64,000 bases of DNA from Immersiella caudata (Eukaryota; Ascomycota; Sordariomycetes; Sordariales; Lasiosphaeriaceae), in assembly GCA_030512335.1 (NCBI GenBank), contig JAULSU010000006.1, forward strand, positions 124,001-188,000, read 5' to 3'. Made by a program: the position numbers and the translations under genes. Below the pieces are notes generated by a model. The model saw only the letters and a program-made list of their open reading frames with translations, was not told the DNA's origin and ran no database searches. Below, in pieces: positions 1-12,344 of the stretch (position 1 is its first letter; each line of letters begins with the position of its first letter).

Positions 1-938
1 TCAGCCCAAGCGCGCAAACACCGCAGCGTCTCTGCATGGCTCTCGAGGTACTTCATCAGTGTCGATTTGCCCGAACCTGGTTTCCCAAAGAGCCAGTAGC
101 AACCGCGGCCGTGGCGTAGCCAATCCGCTAGGTCGTCCCACGGATATTGGCCTGGGAGTTGTTGATCCCAAATCCAGGAAAAGGTCCGATTGTGAGACGT
201 TGAGATGGCCTCTCGCCTGTCCGACATACCGCGGAATAGAAGGGCGTTGCAGATTGTTTGGTGAGCATCCCGCGTCGATAGCCCGTGTGTTGCAGAGCGG
301 GGACCATCGTGTACCTCGGGCTGATTAGTGTCGCGAGGAGAAACGTCAGGGAATGACGAGACGAGAGTGCTTGACGCCAACAAACCGGTGATGAAGGCTG
401 CGTCGCGACGGTCTAGCTTCGCAATGACAGTGGTCAAAAGCTCAACAATCTGTTTGTTCCCGTCCTCAAGCCGCTCCATCGAGTGTCCCTGGAGACGGAG
501 TTGGCTGTGGGCGACAGCAAGTAGGTCCAGCGCTAACTGGCTCCTGCAATCAGCAACTCGCTTCGCTCCGTCTTCGACCTTTTTTCTGCCCCAAACGGAT
601 TTCAGGGCGATGCGGTACGATTGCCATCTTTTCGCAGGTGAATGAGTCCGGAGATGAAGGAATGCTTCCTCAACTTCATGTGAAATCTTTTCGCATTCTG
701 TGGCCAGGGCGCAGAGTCGTTTTTCTTCGTCGTTCAGGGTTGACGGTTCGACAGAATTGAGGGATTTGGTGACGGCTGCCGCTCTTTCCCGAAGCCCTTT
801 GGCCGCATTGTCGAGTTGAGCCACGTGCACTGCCGAGCCCGACCGCCCGACATCCTGCGATGCCCTGAAGAGCTTAGAAGCGAGTTCAAGAAACTGTCCC
901 ACCGCGGCAGCGATGCCGAGTGCCGCGACGGATTCCAT
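1..938 (-). CDS. NACHT/STAND NLR-like protein, N-terminal part (cut by left edge)
   Basis: The first 312 codons of a gene running off the left edge are fully open from an ATG at 938. The first ~200 residues are helical and rich in Ala/Leu/Lys, starting MESVAALGIAAAVGQFLELA, as in the N-terminal domain of fungal STAND proteins. A linker with the FSWIWDQ motif follows, then a Walker A loop GKPGSGKST at about residue 287 and STLMKYLE, which is the usual start of a fungal NACHT domain. Such NLR-like NTPases act in heterokaryon incompatibility and innate recognition. Walker B and the C-terminal repeats lie outside the window, so the effector and sensor classes cannot be assigned. No intron is needed in the visible part. 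Confidence 0.85.
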   Translation of the reverse strand, partial: MESVAALGIAAAVGQFLELASKLFRASQDVGRSGSAVHVAQLDNAAKGLRERAAAVTKSLNSVEPSTLNDEEKRLCALATECEKISHEVEEAFLHLRTHSPAKRWQSYRIALKSVWGRKKVEDGAKRVADCRSQLALDLLAVAHSQLRLQGHSMERLEDGNKQIVELLTTVIAKLDRRDAAFITGLLASSTLVSSFPDVSPRDTNQPEVHDGPRSATHGLSTRDAHQTICNALLFRGMSDRREAISTSHNRTFSWIWDQQLPGQYPWDDLADWLRHGRGCYWLFGKPGSGKSTLMKYLESHAETLRCLRAWA

Positions 939-1481
939 GGAGTCGTCAGTTGATGAGACAAATTGGATTGATCGCAAATTTGACATTGGGTCGAAATACG
1001 TCGAGGACGGAAGCTGAGCAGGAGGTGTGCACCAACTCACTACCCCACCACCTTCCTTCAAGTGGACGGGTTGGGCGCACCGCAAGCCGCCTTCCAGACT
1101 GCCTTGACGAGCTGCATGTGCGTGGGCGTTCTCATTCGGCAACGCTCCCACGACGGTGTCACAAAATTTAGCCTCTGGGATTGGAGGACATGAGATACCA
1201 GCCCGATCCCCAAATAGTGTCGGGACGTCAACATCATCTTTATTCCCAACTAAAAAGCCTAGCCAAAGCATAGCCCGCCTTCCCATTAGTACTATTTCTA
1301 CAGCCATTTTCTGCCACCAACACTTTGAACACTGCTCTTTCGAACTACCGCACTAGTATTTGCCGCCTCGTTCTCTGAGAATGCTACCCTTGAGCCACAC
1401 TCTAGACTATATCCATTTCACAACAGCCACCGTCTATCCTCCCCAGCTCGCTCCGTGCCGCCAAGACTGCTATCACACCTC
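939..1481. other. Intergenic, 5' of the NACHT gene and 3' of the methyltransferase gene
   Basis: No supported gene. It must hold the promoter of the leftward NACHT gene and the 3' UTR of the C9-methyltransferase. Confidence 0.5.
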
Positions 1482-3148
1482 TTACTCCTTCTTCGACGTC
1501 GGGAAAACAACCTTGCCCGCGGCCTTCGCCTTGGCCAGCGCACCGTGGAGACCAAACTGCGAGCCGAACCCGTTAACGCGGTGGGTGGCGTTCAGATTCT
1601 TGACCACAACCATCTGGTAGCAGGTAGCGCTACCCTGGCGCGAGGCGATGGTCGACCAGGCAAGGAAGAGCTCCCAGATGCGGTACCAGCGCTGTCCGTA
1701 CTTCTGCTTGATAGCGTCGGCGTTGCCGAGCCAGTTGCGGTACCAGCGCCAGAGAGTGCCAGAGTAGTGGACGCCAACAGTGTCAACGCTGGGAGGTGTT
1801 AGTTCGGTTCGAGAGAGACAAAGGGGAGCACATACCTCTTGAGTTCCCAACCGGCGCTCTCAAGGCAGCCGATGTAGTTGGCCAGAGGAGTCGAGGCATC
1901 GGCACCAGGGAAGATGTATTTGTTCAGGAAGGTGCCCCAGATGAAGTCCTCGTACTGCCATGCCCTGCGCAGACCAGACAGCTGGACGTACATGATGCCG
2001 TCGTCCTCAAGCATATCGTAGCATTGGCGGAAGAAGCCCGTGAGCTTGCGGATACCGACGTGCTCGCCCATCTCGAGCTGCGAAATCTTGTTGAACTTGC
2101 GATCGGCGGGAATCAGACGGTAATCCATGACCTCCAGCTTGCTCTGGCTCTCGGGAATGCCCGCGCGGCGGAGACCATCGTTGCCCCAGGCGGCCTGGTT
2201 GTGAGCGAGGGTGACACCGGTAACGTGAGCGCCGTAGTTGCTGCTGGCAAAGCGGGCGAGAGTGCCCCAACCGCAGCCGATATCGAGCATGCGCTCGCCC
2301 TCCTTGAGCTCGAGCTTCTCGCAGACGATGGCCATCTTGTTGTCCTGCATCTCCTCGAGCGTCTCCTCGCGGTTGACATCGGAGAAGATGCCGCTGGTGT
2401 AGACCATGCGGGGGCCGAGGAACCAGGCGTAGTGATCGTTGCCGGTGTCGTATGTGGGGCGGATCTGCTCCTCATCCTGAGTGCGCGAGTGCTTGAAGAG
2501 CACGTCGATGAAGAAGGTGAAGAGGATGAACTGGAACACGGGCCAGGTGAAGTTGAAGGTGGCCCAGTCGTGGCGGAACTCCATGATGTCCAGGCAGTCG
2601 CCGTTGAACTCGACGTCGCCGTCGAAATACATCTCGTAAAAGGTCTTCATGGGGATCTTGTTGCGGCCGCTCCAGCGACGACGGTCCTCCTCCTTCTTGA
2701 AGGTGACGTACTCCTCGACATTGCGGCCGGGGAGCTTGGCCTTGTCGTTGGTGCGAGGGGAGAAGTTCGAGGCGACATACCAGACAGAGACCAGGATGGG
2801 GAAAAAGAGAACGACGATGAGGAAGATGGTGGTCTTGATGCCGCCGCCCAGAGTGCGGGCCAGGTAGGTGGGGAGAACCAAGCTCAGGCCGATGAGCAGG
2901 TAGTTGGAGAAGGACTCATTGCCAGCACCCTCGGCAGGCAGCGGAGGATTGTGGATGGCGGGGAACTTGGGGGGTGGGCGTCAGCAATTGGGGTCAATTG
3001 AGATGGGGGAGGGGGGATTGGGGAAGGAGCCCACATTGGTGGTTTCGACGCCGCAGCCCTCGGCCGTTGCAAATTTTGACGGCGGCTGCGGTGGCGTCTT
3101 GATGAAGGTGATGTCGCCCTCGAGCTCCTCACCCTGCTTGGGTGCCAT
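1482..3148 (-). CDS. Sphingolipid C9-methyltransferase (CFA-synthase-like)
   Basis: Three exons (3148-3035, 2965-1836, 1788-1482) encode 516 aa. Introns are 3034-2966 (branch CTGAC, CAAG acceptor) and 1835-1789 (GTATGT...CCCAG); the sum closes in frame. The N-terminus has the FIKTPPQPPSKF signature of the fungal family. Two membrane segments follow (about residues 58-105) and then a SAM-binding Rossmann domain with LDIGCGWGTLARF. Family knowledge: these enzymes methylate C9 of the 4,8-sphingadienine base of fungal glucosylceramide, at ER membranes, which affects polarity, growth and defensin sensitivity. Length and motifs are normal. The first donor (GTGGGC) is the least certain point. The upstream region is shared with the divergent gene at 4231. 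Confidence 0.9.
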
Positions 3149-4230
3149 GATATCGGTGATCGCGCGCGCAGCAACCTCCCAGCTCTTGGTTCCGGAGAAT
3201 CGGCGCGATGTCGATGTCGGAGCGGTGAGCTGTCTTTTTGATGTTTTCGAGATGAATTGTGGACACGAGGTGGAGATTCGCGCCTGTTTCACCGCACCGA
3301 TAAGGAATTGATAAGGAAAAAAGGAGGTCGGGGCCCGCGGCCTGCTCGACCCGTGCCGTCCATTCCCACGCCCCGACAAAAAACCGCCAAGAGCTCTTGC
3401 GGGGCCAATTCCTCAACAGAATGGAGACCAGTCAATCAATTTGGCAGCGGATGGGAGCCGAGATTCGCGCAAGTCGAACGCCGTTACTGGCTCAAAGGAC
3501 GCGGTGAAATGACGAAGCCCAATCGGTGGCCGGAGTTTCGGATGACTTTTGCCTCAGCACGATGCACAACACCAGCTGCCGTCAGCGCCAGCTCAGGGCA
3601 GCTCTGGCGTGCGCGAGTTCGGTGGGGTTGAAACCCTGGGCCAGATGGGCCCACATGGCAAGCAGGCACCTTGCTGGCCTCCAAACGGAATCACCCGCTC
3701 CTGCCGGCATTTTCCCCTGCAGCGGCGAGGATGGGCAATCGATTTCGTCTCACGTAACCCTTGGCATCGCGCCGCACTTTGTTTCCAGCGAGAAATCGGA
3801 TGCCAAGTTACAAACGGACCGAAACAGCTTCAGCAGCAAAGCATTTGTTTTTTTTATTTTTCTTTTCGGATGTTTACCGCTGATCAACCATGACTGCATG
3901 ACTTCGCCCGAGTCTTCCTCGGCATCGTCAATCCAGGCGGTACCGAAACAGCACGCAAACACCATGCGGTCGCTTTTGACCTTGGAAATTCGAGTGTTCA
4001 AACCCGAGACGAGAGTTTACCGTAACCAAGCTTCCTCGGACACTTTTGGGTTCGACATCAGAACAAAAACCCTAATTCTCGTGCCTGTGTCCTTGAAACT
4101 TAACTCAGGGAGCCGCAGAATTTGGCCAAACGCGACTGGGCAATTCTCGTCTCGAATTCCCTTGCCCCAGAGACAAGTACACAGTAAATCCGCATCTCAA
4201 CAACTTGCCAACCACTGCCCAGTCACAATC
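3149..4230. other. Divergent promoter region
   Basis: 1.1 kb between the leftward methyltransferase and the rightward gene at 4231. An open frame continues upstream of 4231 without stop from 3526, but it looks non-coding in composition and the good Kozak ATG is at 4231. No further feature seen. Confidence 0.5.
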
Positions 4231-5112
4231 ATGGCACCCACGTTGACATCTATTTTGACGGGCACTATGACATCCACCTTGACCTCCGCACCAGCTGCAG
4301 TCACCACGTTCACACCCTCTCCATGGTGTTTCAACGAGTTCGTCTGGACATACGGACGAGCCGGCGCTGAGTGGGGAAGACGCACTGCTCTAACACCTCC
4401 AGGCCAAGGATTTGTCGCCTTCAACCAACGAGACCCATGTTATCCCCCGGGATACCTTTCACCGCTCGACGGCTCAACAGCGGCCTGCCCTTCAGGATGG
4501 GACTACAAAATGACCACCGGGCTAACCTGGGCCTGCTGCCCGAGCAGCTACACATACAAGCAACCCACCGCCGGCGTCGATTCGAGTCCTAGCCCTCCAC
4601 TCTGCACCAGCGCCGTCCAGCCAGGGTTGTACACCATCGCCACGAGGGATGACCTAACTACTCACACCCACCCGCTTTTCGCGCAGGCCACGCCAGTGCA
4701 AATCGTCCAGCACCTAGCCACCCACCCACAAATCACCAAAGCCGCACTCGGCTCTACAGGCGGGTTCCTATACGCACAGGGCCCCTACATTCTTGGGATA
4801 CTCTCGTTAACACTTTGGTCCATAAGCCTCATGATATGGACGGCCCTCCTCATCGATACCGTCCTGAAGCGTCGCCGCCTTAAACGGGAATCGAGATCGG
4901 CAGGGGGGGATGGGAGAGGGGGAAACGAAGAGGCTGCAAGACAGCCGACGGCGTTGAACGGAGCTGTTGCCGGCCCTCCAGCACCTCCGCCTGCGTATTC
5001 GTCGCATGCCCGGGGGGACTTGGTTGGGCCGGAAGGATCGAGGCCAGTGAGCCAAAGGCCGCCGCGGTATCCACTGATGAGCAGGAGGGTTCTGAGGGCC
5101 ATGTACTCGTGA
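4231..5112 (+). CDS. Single-pass membrane protein with Cys-rich ectodomain, unknown function
   Basis: 293 aa, one exon. ATG at 4231 is preferred (context ACAATCATGG) over the longer in-frame opening because the coding signal starts there. The first ~180 residues are Thr/Pro-rich with Cys at about 33, 70, 86, 102, 103 and 125, including an ACCPSSYTY segment. A single hydrophobic helix spans about 185-212 and is followed by a strongly basic stop-transfer stretch, KRRRLKRE, then a Pro-rich tail with a PPAPPPAY motif. There is no classical N-terminal signal peptide. The layout fits a type of fungal surface protein with an outside Cys-rich part and a short cytosolic tail, but I do not recognise a named family. 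Confidence 0.7.
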   Translation: MAPTLTSILTGTMTSTLTSAPAAVTTFTPSPWCFNEFVWTYGRAGAEWGRRTALTPPGQGFVAFNQRDPCYPPGYLSPLDGSTAACPSGWDYKMTTGLTWACCPSSYTYKQPTAGVDSSPSPPLCTSAVQPGLYTIATRDDLTTHTHPLFAQATPVQIVQHLATHPQITKAALGSTGGFLYAQGPYILGILSLTLWSISLMIWTALLIDTVLKRRRLKRESRSAGGDGRGGNEEAARQPTALNGAVAGPPAPPPAYSSHARGDLVGPEGSRPVSQRPPRYPLMSRRVLRAMYS

Positions 5113-5583
5113 GACATTAGGATGCCTGCTTTGCCTTGAGTGTGTCAAGGCAGCCACAGATAGCAGCCGAGCCTTGGTTAGGATTGACCTCTACGCAAGT
5201 GCCACTGTTCCATCGATGAAGACGCCCGGGCGATCAGCGCTTGAACTTTGGTGTTTCAGATGTTGATGAGTCGCTGCGCATTGGCTAGATATTAGGCCTG
5301 CACTGTGTGTTCCGCTCTGGCAGAGACCCAGAGCGAGATCTGGGTTCGCACACAAACTAACAGGACTTCCGGTGGAAGATCCTAACTGAAAGCAATGCAA
5401 ATTTCGGCCTTGTTCAGCTTGTTAGACGTCATCCGACGTGAACGCGATTAAACGCATCAGAGAAACAAAGAAGTCCAGAAAATATATATGCCCGCTGAAA
5501 AGTCTAAAAGTGACAATGTGTTTGTAAGACAGATCTTTGCGCAGAAAAACTAGGTGCCTGATGCACTCAACCAATCCGACCCG
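5113..5583. other. Intergenic between convergent genes
   Basis: 3' regions of two convergent genes; no ORF or structure that I can support. Confidence 0.5.
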
Positions 5584-7665
5584 TCACTCCAACACCGTAA
5601 CCATCCGTTCCCCACCCCGTAACACATACAGATCCCACAAGTCTAGATGCACAATCGCCACACCAAGCCTCCTAAACCTAGGCTCTCCATCATTCACCCC
5701 ATTTCCTGGCAAAGTGGATTCGATCCTCGTAACCCAGAGCGCCTTCACAAACCACCCACGCCTCGTAGCAAAGCTAGACCCCGTCCCATACACAACCTCA
5801 GCTTGAAACTTGGATATCCCAACCAACTCCACCCTTTCAACAACGAAATAAGCAACGCCCAAATCATCAGCCAGCAAAAAGCCCGGTCGAATTCCCTCCG
5901 CCGAAATCCAATAAAACGGCCTACCCGTTGCCGTTCCCCGGGACAATGTCCCGCCCTCGGGACGAACAGAACACCGCTGCGCAGAGAGTCGAATGTCCCT
6001 CGGATAACAACCTTCCCTATGCACACATACCGAAGAAGCCACCCCCCTACTCTCAACACCACCGGGCATAGCCCCCCACCCGCACATCGACTTCCCCGCC
6101 ACTGTCTGCATCGGACTAATACTCTTGATGTTTGACTCCGCCGGGAAAAACCGCTGACAAGTCCCCGCCATGACTTCCCCTTCCCAACCAAGCCATGACC
6201 ACGAAGGAAATCCCAGGTTTCGATCCCGAAGTCGGAGCGCCTCCCCCTTGGACGTCCAGAGGAGAGCGTGAGGGAAGTACGCCAGCGGTAGACCCCAGCA
6301 GAGACCGCGGGAGTAGATGCTTTCGGGTGGGCTCCCGCCGTGAGTGAGAAAGTGGGCGATACCTTGGAAAGCGGAGAGGATGTCGGACTGGTTGGAAAAG
6401 GTGCGAGTGTTGAATGGGGTGACGGCTTCGGTGAGGTATGCTGTGAATTGGTCTTTGGGTGATGGGGATGGAGGGGATGGGGGTTTGGAGAAGAGTTTTG
6501 AGAAGGCGGAGCGTGCTTTGGTCTGGATCTTTGAGCGTCCTTTGGGGGGGTGGTGTCTGGTTGGGTGTGCTGCTATCTGGCCGCGGCTGGGTACTGGACC
6601 GGGGTTTGGTTCAGGGGTGAGAAGCTGTGTTGTTGGCTGGTCGTTCTCACGCCACTGAGACGCATCTTGGTACGGCCTTTAAACAGAGGATCAGTTAGCC
6701 TGGTGGGTCATGCGAATGACATGGTTCTGGGAAATACCTGGAGGTGCGGTTCCAATGCAAACTTCGAACGCCACCATTCATCCCCGTTTTCGCAGGGGCT
6801 ACGATCCTACCTGCTTCATCCAGCGCGCCATGTATGCACTTCCACATCACTGTTTGGCCACAGAAGATGATCATTCGACGAGATAGCTGTCCCTCCTGAA
6901 ACGTCCATCCTCGGGAGTTCTGGATGTCATGTGAGTAAGTATACCAGCAAGCTGCCTCGCACCCAAAGCCTCAATCGCCCCTGTGCATGTGGGCAAGGGC
7001 GGAAAGGCACGCACCCAAACCATCTTCTCCGGATTCAAATACTTGTGAAGATCATCCGCATGATTCCTAGCAAGCGCCCGTGGGCCAGAAATGCCAGGCA
7101 ACCCCCTGAGCCCATCATTGGCATCATATCCCGTGGCGGCCACGACGGTAAGCAAGGCATTATTGTAAATAGCCCCCATATTCCGCAGCTCCGAGTGAAA
7201 ATGTCTCTCGTCATCTTGGACGATACACAGGGCGTCCACCCAGAGGTATTGCCATCCTAGCGCCTCGACTAGTTTCATGGCGTGCCGTATGGTCTTGGGG
7301 ATGATCACAGCGGAGTTCTCTTGGGAGAATGCACCGACGTGGCAGAAGGTCTGTTGCGTGGCGCGGGTGAGTCTGGTCGTGGTGATGGCTTTGCCCCAGA
7401 CGTAGGAGAGGGCGCAGTATGTGGGAGCATCTGGTAGACTCTCGCTGGAGACAAGACGTTTGTTGACAACGTCGATGAGCCAAGCTGGGGCTGCGCCGAA
7501 GCGGGGGTAGCCCCCGCAAAGATGCTCCCGGTTGCACGTTCGCTTCCATTCCAGAATGGTCTCGAAGCTAATCCAGTTTGGGTCGATTTCCGGGATGTTG
7601 ATCCTGGTACCTGTCGGGAAAGTGTCGAGGGTGTCGTTTTGGGCCATCTGGTCGAGGTCTTCCAT
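5584..7665 (-). CDS. HET-domain (heterokaryon incompatibility) protein
   Basis: Three exons (7665-7015, 6919-6738, 6676-5584) give 641 aa. Intron 1 is 95 nt (GTGCGT...CCAG) and joins a Trp codon to NSRGWTFQEG, recreating the common HET motif W-N-x-R-G-W-T-F-Q-E. Intron 2 is 61 nt with a perfect GCTAAC branch. The HET domain covers roughly residues 80-245: YCALSYVWG at 83-91, LWVDALCIVQDD at 141-152, GLRGLPG, then RGWTFQE. A variable C-terminal half follows, with a proline-rich linker and a Cys-poor beta-rich region. HET proteins trigger cell death when incompatible hyphae fuse, or after NLR activation. A NACHT gene and a second HET gene (33 kb) lie in the same window. The unspliced frames look broken around 6930, but splicing resolves this. 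Confidence 0.85.
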
Positions 7666-8123
7666 ATTGATCGGCGGTCGTGTGTTCGGTTTGCCAGCTG
7701 AGTGGGACGGTGAGCGAAGAGGGAGAAATGGGAGGGAACAGGAAAAGCTCGTGCCCGTGCATTCTAGCGGGCAGGCAAAGGATCAGGTACCTCAGGCGGG
7801 ACAACCCGATGACTGATGAGCTGGCTTGCCTTCGAACTGATGAGTTCAAAGGCCTCGGATTGGGCTGAGGGTGAACGCCACTCAGGCGGCCGCAGGCATA
7901 GACCACGATTTGCGTCTAGAGCCTCAGTCTTTGGCCAGTCTCGAGCTGCAGTGGCTTTCCTGGACCCCCGCGGGGTTTGCTGGGCCGTGACACATCAAAG
8001 ACACCGGAGGTGCTACTCCGGTCCAGCTGGGAGACGATCGACCAGTTTCACCAACTATTTTTCTGTGCTGTATTGAGCAATTTACATTGCCCATGTATAT
8101 ACAAAGTGGGGTTTCAGTTTATC
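7666..8123. other. Promoter of HET gene / 3' region of permease gene
   Basis: No coding signal I can support on either strand. Confidence 0.5.
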
Positions 8124-10265
8124 TCAAATCCTAAATACTGTAACCCACAGCCATCGACACCACTCAACAAAGTTTTCCCAATGGAACCAGCTCTCTGGAT
8201 ACCGGAGCCTCAGCTCGCTCGGCCTCGGCAAATCTGCCTGTCTAGGCCTAGGGTTTTGGAGATCGTGCCTCGGGTCTAGGTGAATCCACTCCCTCAGCCC
8301 ACTCGACAGCTTGATCTTGTAGAAAGAAAGGGTGACAGCCATGACGATAACCTAGGTACGTTGTAAGGTTAGAGCTTCTCAGGTTATGTTCTCGTAGTCA
8401 TGGGAGGGGATCTTACAGCAGCGTAGCAGCCGAAAAAGTCGCCAATGTCGACAGGCCGCACAAGTGTGGACCAGCCGTTGAAAAAGACAATGAGGGCGCA
8501 GCATACGGTTGAGTAGTACGCTGTGTAAGGCTGCCAGCGGGATTTGAACGGGTACCTGTCGTCGTCTCGTTTATAAACATCGAGGTTCGCATTGGCCTGG
8601 ATCGTGTCGTCCTGACCAGTTGCTGCGAGGTTCAGTTTCTTGTAAAACTGAATGTAGCTTGCAGACACGATGCCGTAGGTGATGAGCATGCCGATGACGC
8701 AGGCTCTCGCCATGCGTGCGAGGCTCTGCCGTTGGTGTGTTAGATTTTGTGACCCAAAAACTCAGTCAAACAAGAGGCCATACCTCGGTCGAGCCAGGGT
8801 CGACAGCAACGAAGCCAATTGCCCCAAAAGCGCCGCAAATAAGGACGGCGTGCTTCGGCACCTTGGAGTTGTTAGTGGCCATGAGCCACCGTCGAAAACG
8901 CCCTGCTGAATCCGGCCAGACCTCCTGGATGCTTGCAAGTGCGTGCAGCGTACGCGAAGCATTATAGATGGCCATGGTGCCTGCGGTGGTTGCTGTGAAG
9001 ACCATGAAGTGGTTGAAGAAGAGGGGCCACCCTGTCAGTCGTCCCAAAACAGGGGCAATGACAAAGATCGAGCTCTGTCCATACGAAATGGAGAGGGCCT
9101 CCTTGTTCCGCAGCAGAGGATACGTGTACGGAACGTTGAGCCCTGCCGTGAAGGTGCACAAAGCATAGAGCAGGATAATTCGAATGGATATCTTCCTCGT
9201 GGCGAGCTTCACCGTCTCCTGTCTCTCCCGATCCCGGTTTTCTGCTGCCGCGATGGCTATGGTTTCGAAGCCCACGAGCCCGAACAGCGCGTGTGTCACG
9301 GCTTCCCAAAATCCCAGAAAATGTCCTGCGTCACCTTCTACGACGGCGCCGTTGTGAAGGGTGAAGTTCTGAGATGTACCCGAATATGGCGAGTTCCAGG
9401 TCCAGAAAGCTTCCTTGTCAGGGGGGCGCATGGCGTGCAGAGCGACGTTGAAGGCGCAGATCAGGCTGAGATAGGCCATCTTGATGAATCCAAAGATAAA
9501 CTCAAGATCTGCTAGATGGCGGACGGGAAGGAGGTTGACAGAGACCATGATTACCCAGAAGCTGAAAACAAAAACCGCCGGTGACACTTGAGGGTCGAAC
9601 CTGAGTGTTGGGTCGGGATAGCCCGCCTGCTGCAGAAGGTCTTCGGGATAGTGGAACTGGAACAGGTGCGCTATCGCCACAAGCTCCAGAGCCACGATGA
9701 CTACCCAGGAAAACCTGCGAAGGTAAGCGACTGATCTCTATCACGTTCGAGGTTTGGCCAGAGAAAACACTTACCATGTCATCCAACCAGCAGTGAATCC
9801 CAGGCTTCGGTCCAGAAAACGCATCGGAAACAGGATGATCGGGCCGTTGACGGGAAGCAAGGCCGACATCTCGCCCAGAGACACGGCACTGGCCCAAAGT
9901 ATTGTCCCCGCAACGACATAGGCGAGAGTCGCAAGACCCGGCCCCGCCAGGTAAATGACACGACCGGCTTGCAGCAGCAGTCCGATGCCAATGCACTGGG
10001 AGAAGGCCATCATGTTGACATGAGATTCCGAAAGCACCGGACTTAGAAGCCAAGTCAGCAATTCACACAGCACTTAAGGCGTCTGGCGTTTGTTGTTCAC
10101 ATACCTGAGCTGACCGGGAGCCTCCGCTGGTGCCGGTGGAGCTCCGTTTGGCTGCCCGCCAGCAGGATGACCATTGACCGGACCATTGGGGCCATCGTGG
10201 AGTTCGATGTCGTCTGGCACTCTGTTGATGGTGAAAATAGACAAAATTCTAGCTAAGATATTCAT
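8124..10265 (-). CDS. Amino-acid permease, APC superfamily (AAT type)
   Basis: Five exons (10265-10105, 10041-9775, 9714-8784, 8725-8417, 8351-8124) encode 631 aa; introns are 58-65 nt and all junctions keep frame. A hydrophilic Pro/Gly-rich N-terminus (~50 aa) precedes the conserved TM1 region: LSESHVNMMAFSQCIGIGLL, then GRVIYLAGPG. About 12 membrane helices follow, with HALFGLVGFETIAIAAAENR as the conserved consensus amphipathic region and a cytosolic C-terminus. Family role: proton-coupled uptake of amino acids at the plasma membrane. Substrate cannot be read from the sequence. A long N-terminal extension and the FETIAIAAAE motif are normal for fungal members. Confidence 0.9.
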
Positions 10266-10888
10266 TGGTATTTCCGAGATCCCTCGACGGCGGGGAACGG
10301 GAAGCTGCAGGGTCTTGTGTCTGACATTTCTGGCCGACTGACCAAAGGTTGAATGGTAAGGTCGATAGGCATTTTGCAGCTTGGGCCTTAGCTATATAGA
10401 TCAGAGCCTTCTCGCCAGCTGAATGTGGCGCCCAATAACAGGCGACAACGGTGACAGGCGACAACGGGTGCCCTCAGGAAAGGAGCGAGTGGGACTGACT
10501 GGAAGCAAAAGCATCTCGAATGGGTCTCGTTTCTCGGTGAAGGCACGGACCTCTGTGACGTGGCTTTGCCATTGTTGTCCATTCAAACTCGAGCTGACCA
10601 CTTCGGCGGCAAACTAACGCTGCGGGCTGTCGGACAGAGGGCCGAACGGGCGCCTCATTGAAAATGGCGCTGTTGCCTTGTGCGGGCAGGTCGGCCAGCC
10701 ATTTCCCAAACGATGCGTGGTCGCGTTTGATTGTGATTCTAGAGCTTGACAGGATGGTGAAAAATGGTCGGGTGCCCCTTCCCGAACGGGGAGCAAAATG
10801 CTCACTGGAAAACTTGGACACACACTCGATACACAATTCCGGTGTCGGGACCCACACCCACCATTGCACTTTCCGTCTCAGGCTTGAG
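10266..10888. other. Divergent promoter region
   Basis: Lies between the leftward permease and the rightward gene at 10889. A direct repeat CAACGGTGACAGGCGACAACGG occurs near 10445-10470 (short units of ggcgacaacgg). No gene seen. Confidence 0.45.
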
Positions 10889-12344
10889 ATGTTTTCCACG
10901 TCGTCTCACAATCACCAAGCCTCAAATGTCACCGATGTGCGTGTCTCCCCCAGCGGTTTAACACTTCCCTTAATGACAGGTTGGAAGAGAGCTGATCGAC
11001 CTGAAACAGCCTCCTCCGTATACGCCGGACCCTCCAAACTCACAGCCGATCCCCGCGACGACATCGTCGCTGCAATCGGTGCAAACCTTTATGGCGAATC
11101 TCTTTCAAACCTTAAGCTTTTCCAGCGATACCGCATCCACAAACTCCCGACATGCCCCTAACATCGTACTCCCAGGCGGGATATCGTCGGCCTTCTCCCG
11201 CTCCGCCGACACGCTCTTGATGTGGGCCAACAACGAACGCTTCTTCATCCGGTGCCTGTTGCCTGAGCTGGAACGCTCGGTAATACAGCTTGATGGAGGG
11301 GATTCCATTCACGGCATCGCCGAGTCTGGAGGAACAATCGCCATCGTCGTCACTCGCGCAGATGCAACGGCTCTGTTGGTAACGATAGACGTCGCCCAGT
11401 TTCAATCAGACAACTCGAATGGCCGATCCAGATTTCCCCTCCAAAGGACAGGAGTAGACGTCTCATCACCATTGTGTCTATCCATCAGCGCAAATGGGAG
11501 GCTGGTTGCTGTAGGATTCGGCGAGAACGCTGTCTTGGTCACCTTGGACGTCCCTGAACAGAGTCGCTACGCCTGGTTCACTGTGAAGACGCCGCAGACA
11601 ACCGAGCGTGTCGGGTTCCAGGTGTGCAGTTTTTCAAGTTCCCCTGATGATGAAACATTGGTGTTTTCAACGCACATGAAGATACGGGGAGGTGTCCCGC
11701 ACGGCACACGAGACGACACCGTTTACACGTCTTTCTGGCCCACTACAACCAGGCCAGATAATTCTGCGCGAACAGAACTCGCTACTTGCCAAATTCTGAC
11801 TGTAAGACGAACCCGTGTCATTAAAACTTCACGGCCTCTTCGTGGATTGAAAGGGGGGATTACTGACAGGCATCGTCAGTCTGGGATCGGGCTCACCACG
11901 GTGCATTACAGTCCGACGCATCAAACCGCATTCGTCACAGCTTTCACAGATCATCCGACATATAAAGTCTTCCTCGGACTCGACGGGGTCTCATGGGACG
12001 CTCCATCTAGCAGCAATCTCAAGATCCCCTGCGCGGCAGCGTTGGAGAGCAAGGTGTATTTTGCAGACAATACCAACGCGCTATGGTGGGCCGACATGAG
12101 GGCAAGAACCCTTCGTCCGATATCAAAGGGCTGGCTCAAGAGAGTTAAGAAGAAGTTGGACACTGGGGAGCAGATTGCGTCGATAGGGATAACTACAGCA
12201 CAGCCCACACGACCGGCGCTTCTCCGCTGCCTATGCAAGAAGCGGCATCGCCTTCGGTATTTGCAGACGCCCGTGCAAGACGGGACGGGGGATGCTGGTT
12301 TTGTTTTGGAAGATATTACATCTTTCTGGGGTGTGAGACGGTAG
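10889..12344 (+). CDS. Beta-propeller-like protein of unknown function
   Basis: Best model: exon 1 10889-10936, a short 43-nt intron (GTGCGT...ACAG), exon 2 10980-12344, giving 470 aa in frame. Exon 2 opens with a Pro-rich stretch (LKQPPPYTPDPPNSQPIPA). The remaining ~400 residues repeat short hydrophobic strands with Ser/Asp turns, e.g. FSRSADTLLMWANNERFFIR, SISANGRLVAVGFGENAVLV and FSSSPDDETLVFSTHM. This pattern resembles WD-like blades without clear WD dipeptides. It may act as a protein-interaction scaffold. If the weak intron is wrong, translation would start at the ATG at 11091. It ends with VLEDITSFWGVRR before TAG. Confidence 0.6.

Noticed and set aside
1796..3001. 401-codon plus-strand ORF
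   Set aside because: It is antisense to the sphingolipid C9-methyltransferase and has low-complexity Val/Leu/Glu composition; a shadow.
3526..4230. N-terminal extension of the gene at 4231
   Set aside because: The frame is open but its composition is promoter-like, with many unrelated residues; the well-placed ATG at 4231 fits better.
6871..6975. Apparent frameshift in the first HET gene
   Set aside because: A 95-nt intron (7014-6920, GTGCGT...CCAG) is in phase and joins Trp to NSRGWTFQEG, a standard HET motif, so the gene is intact.
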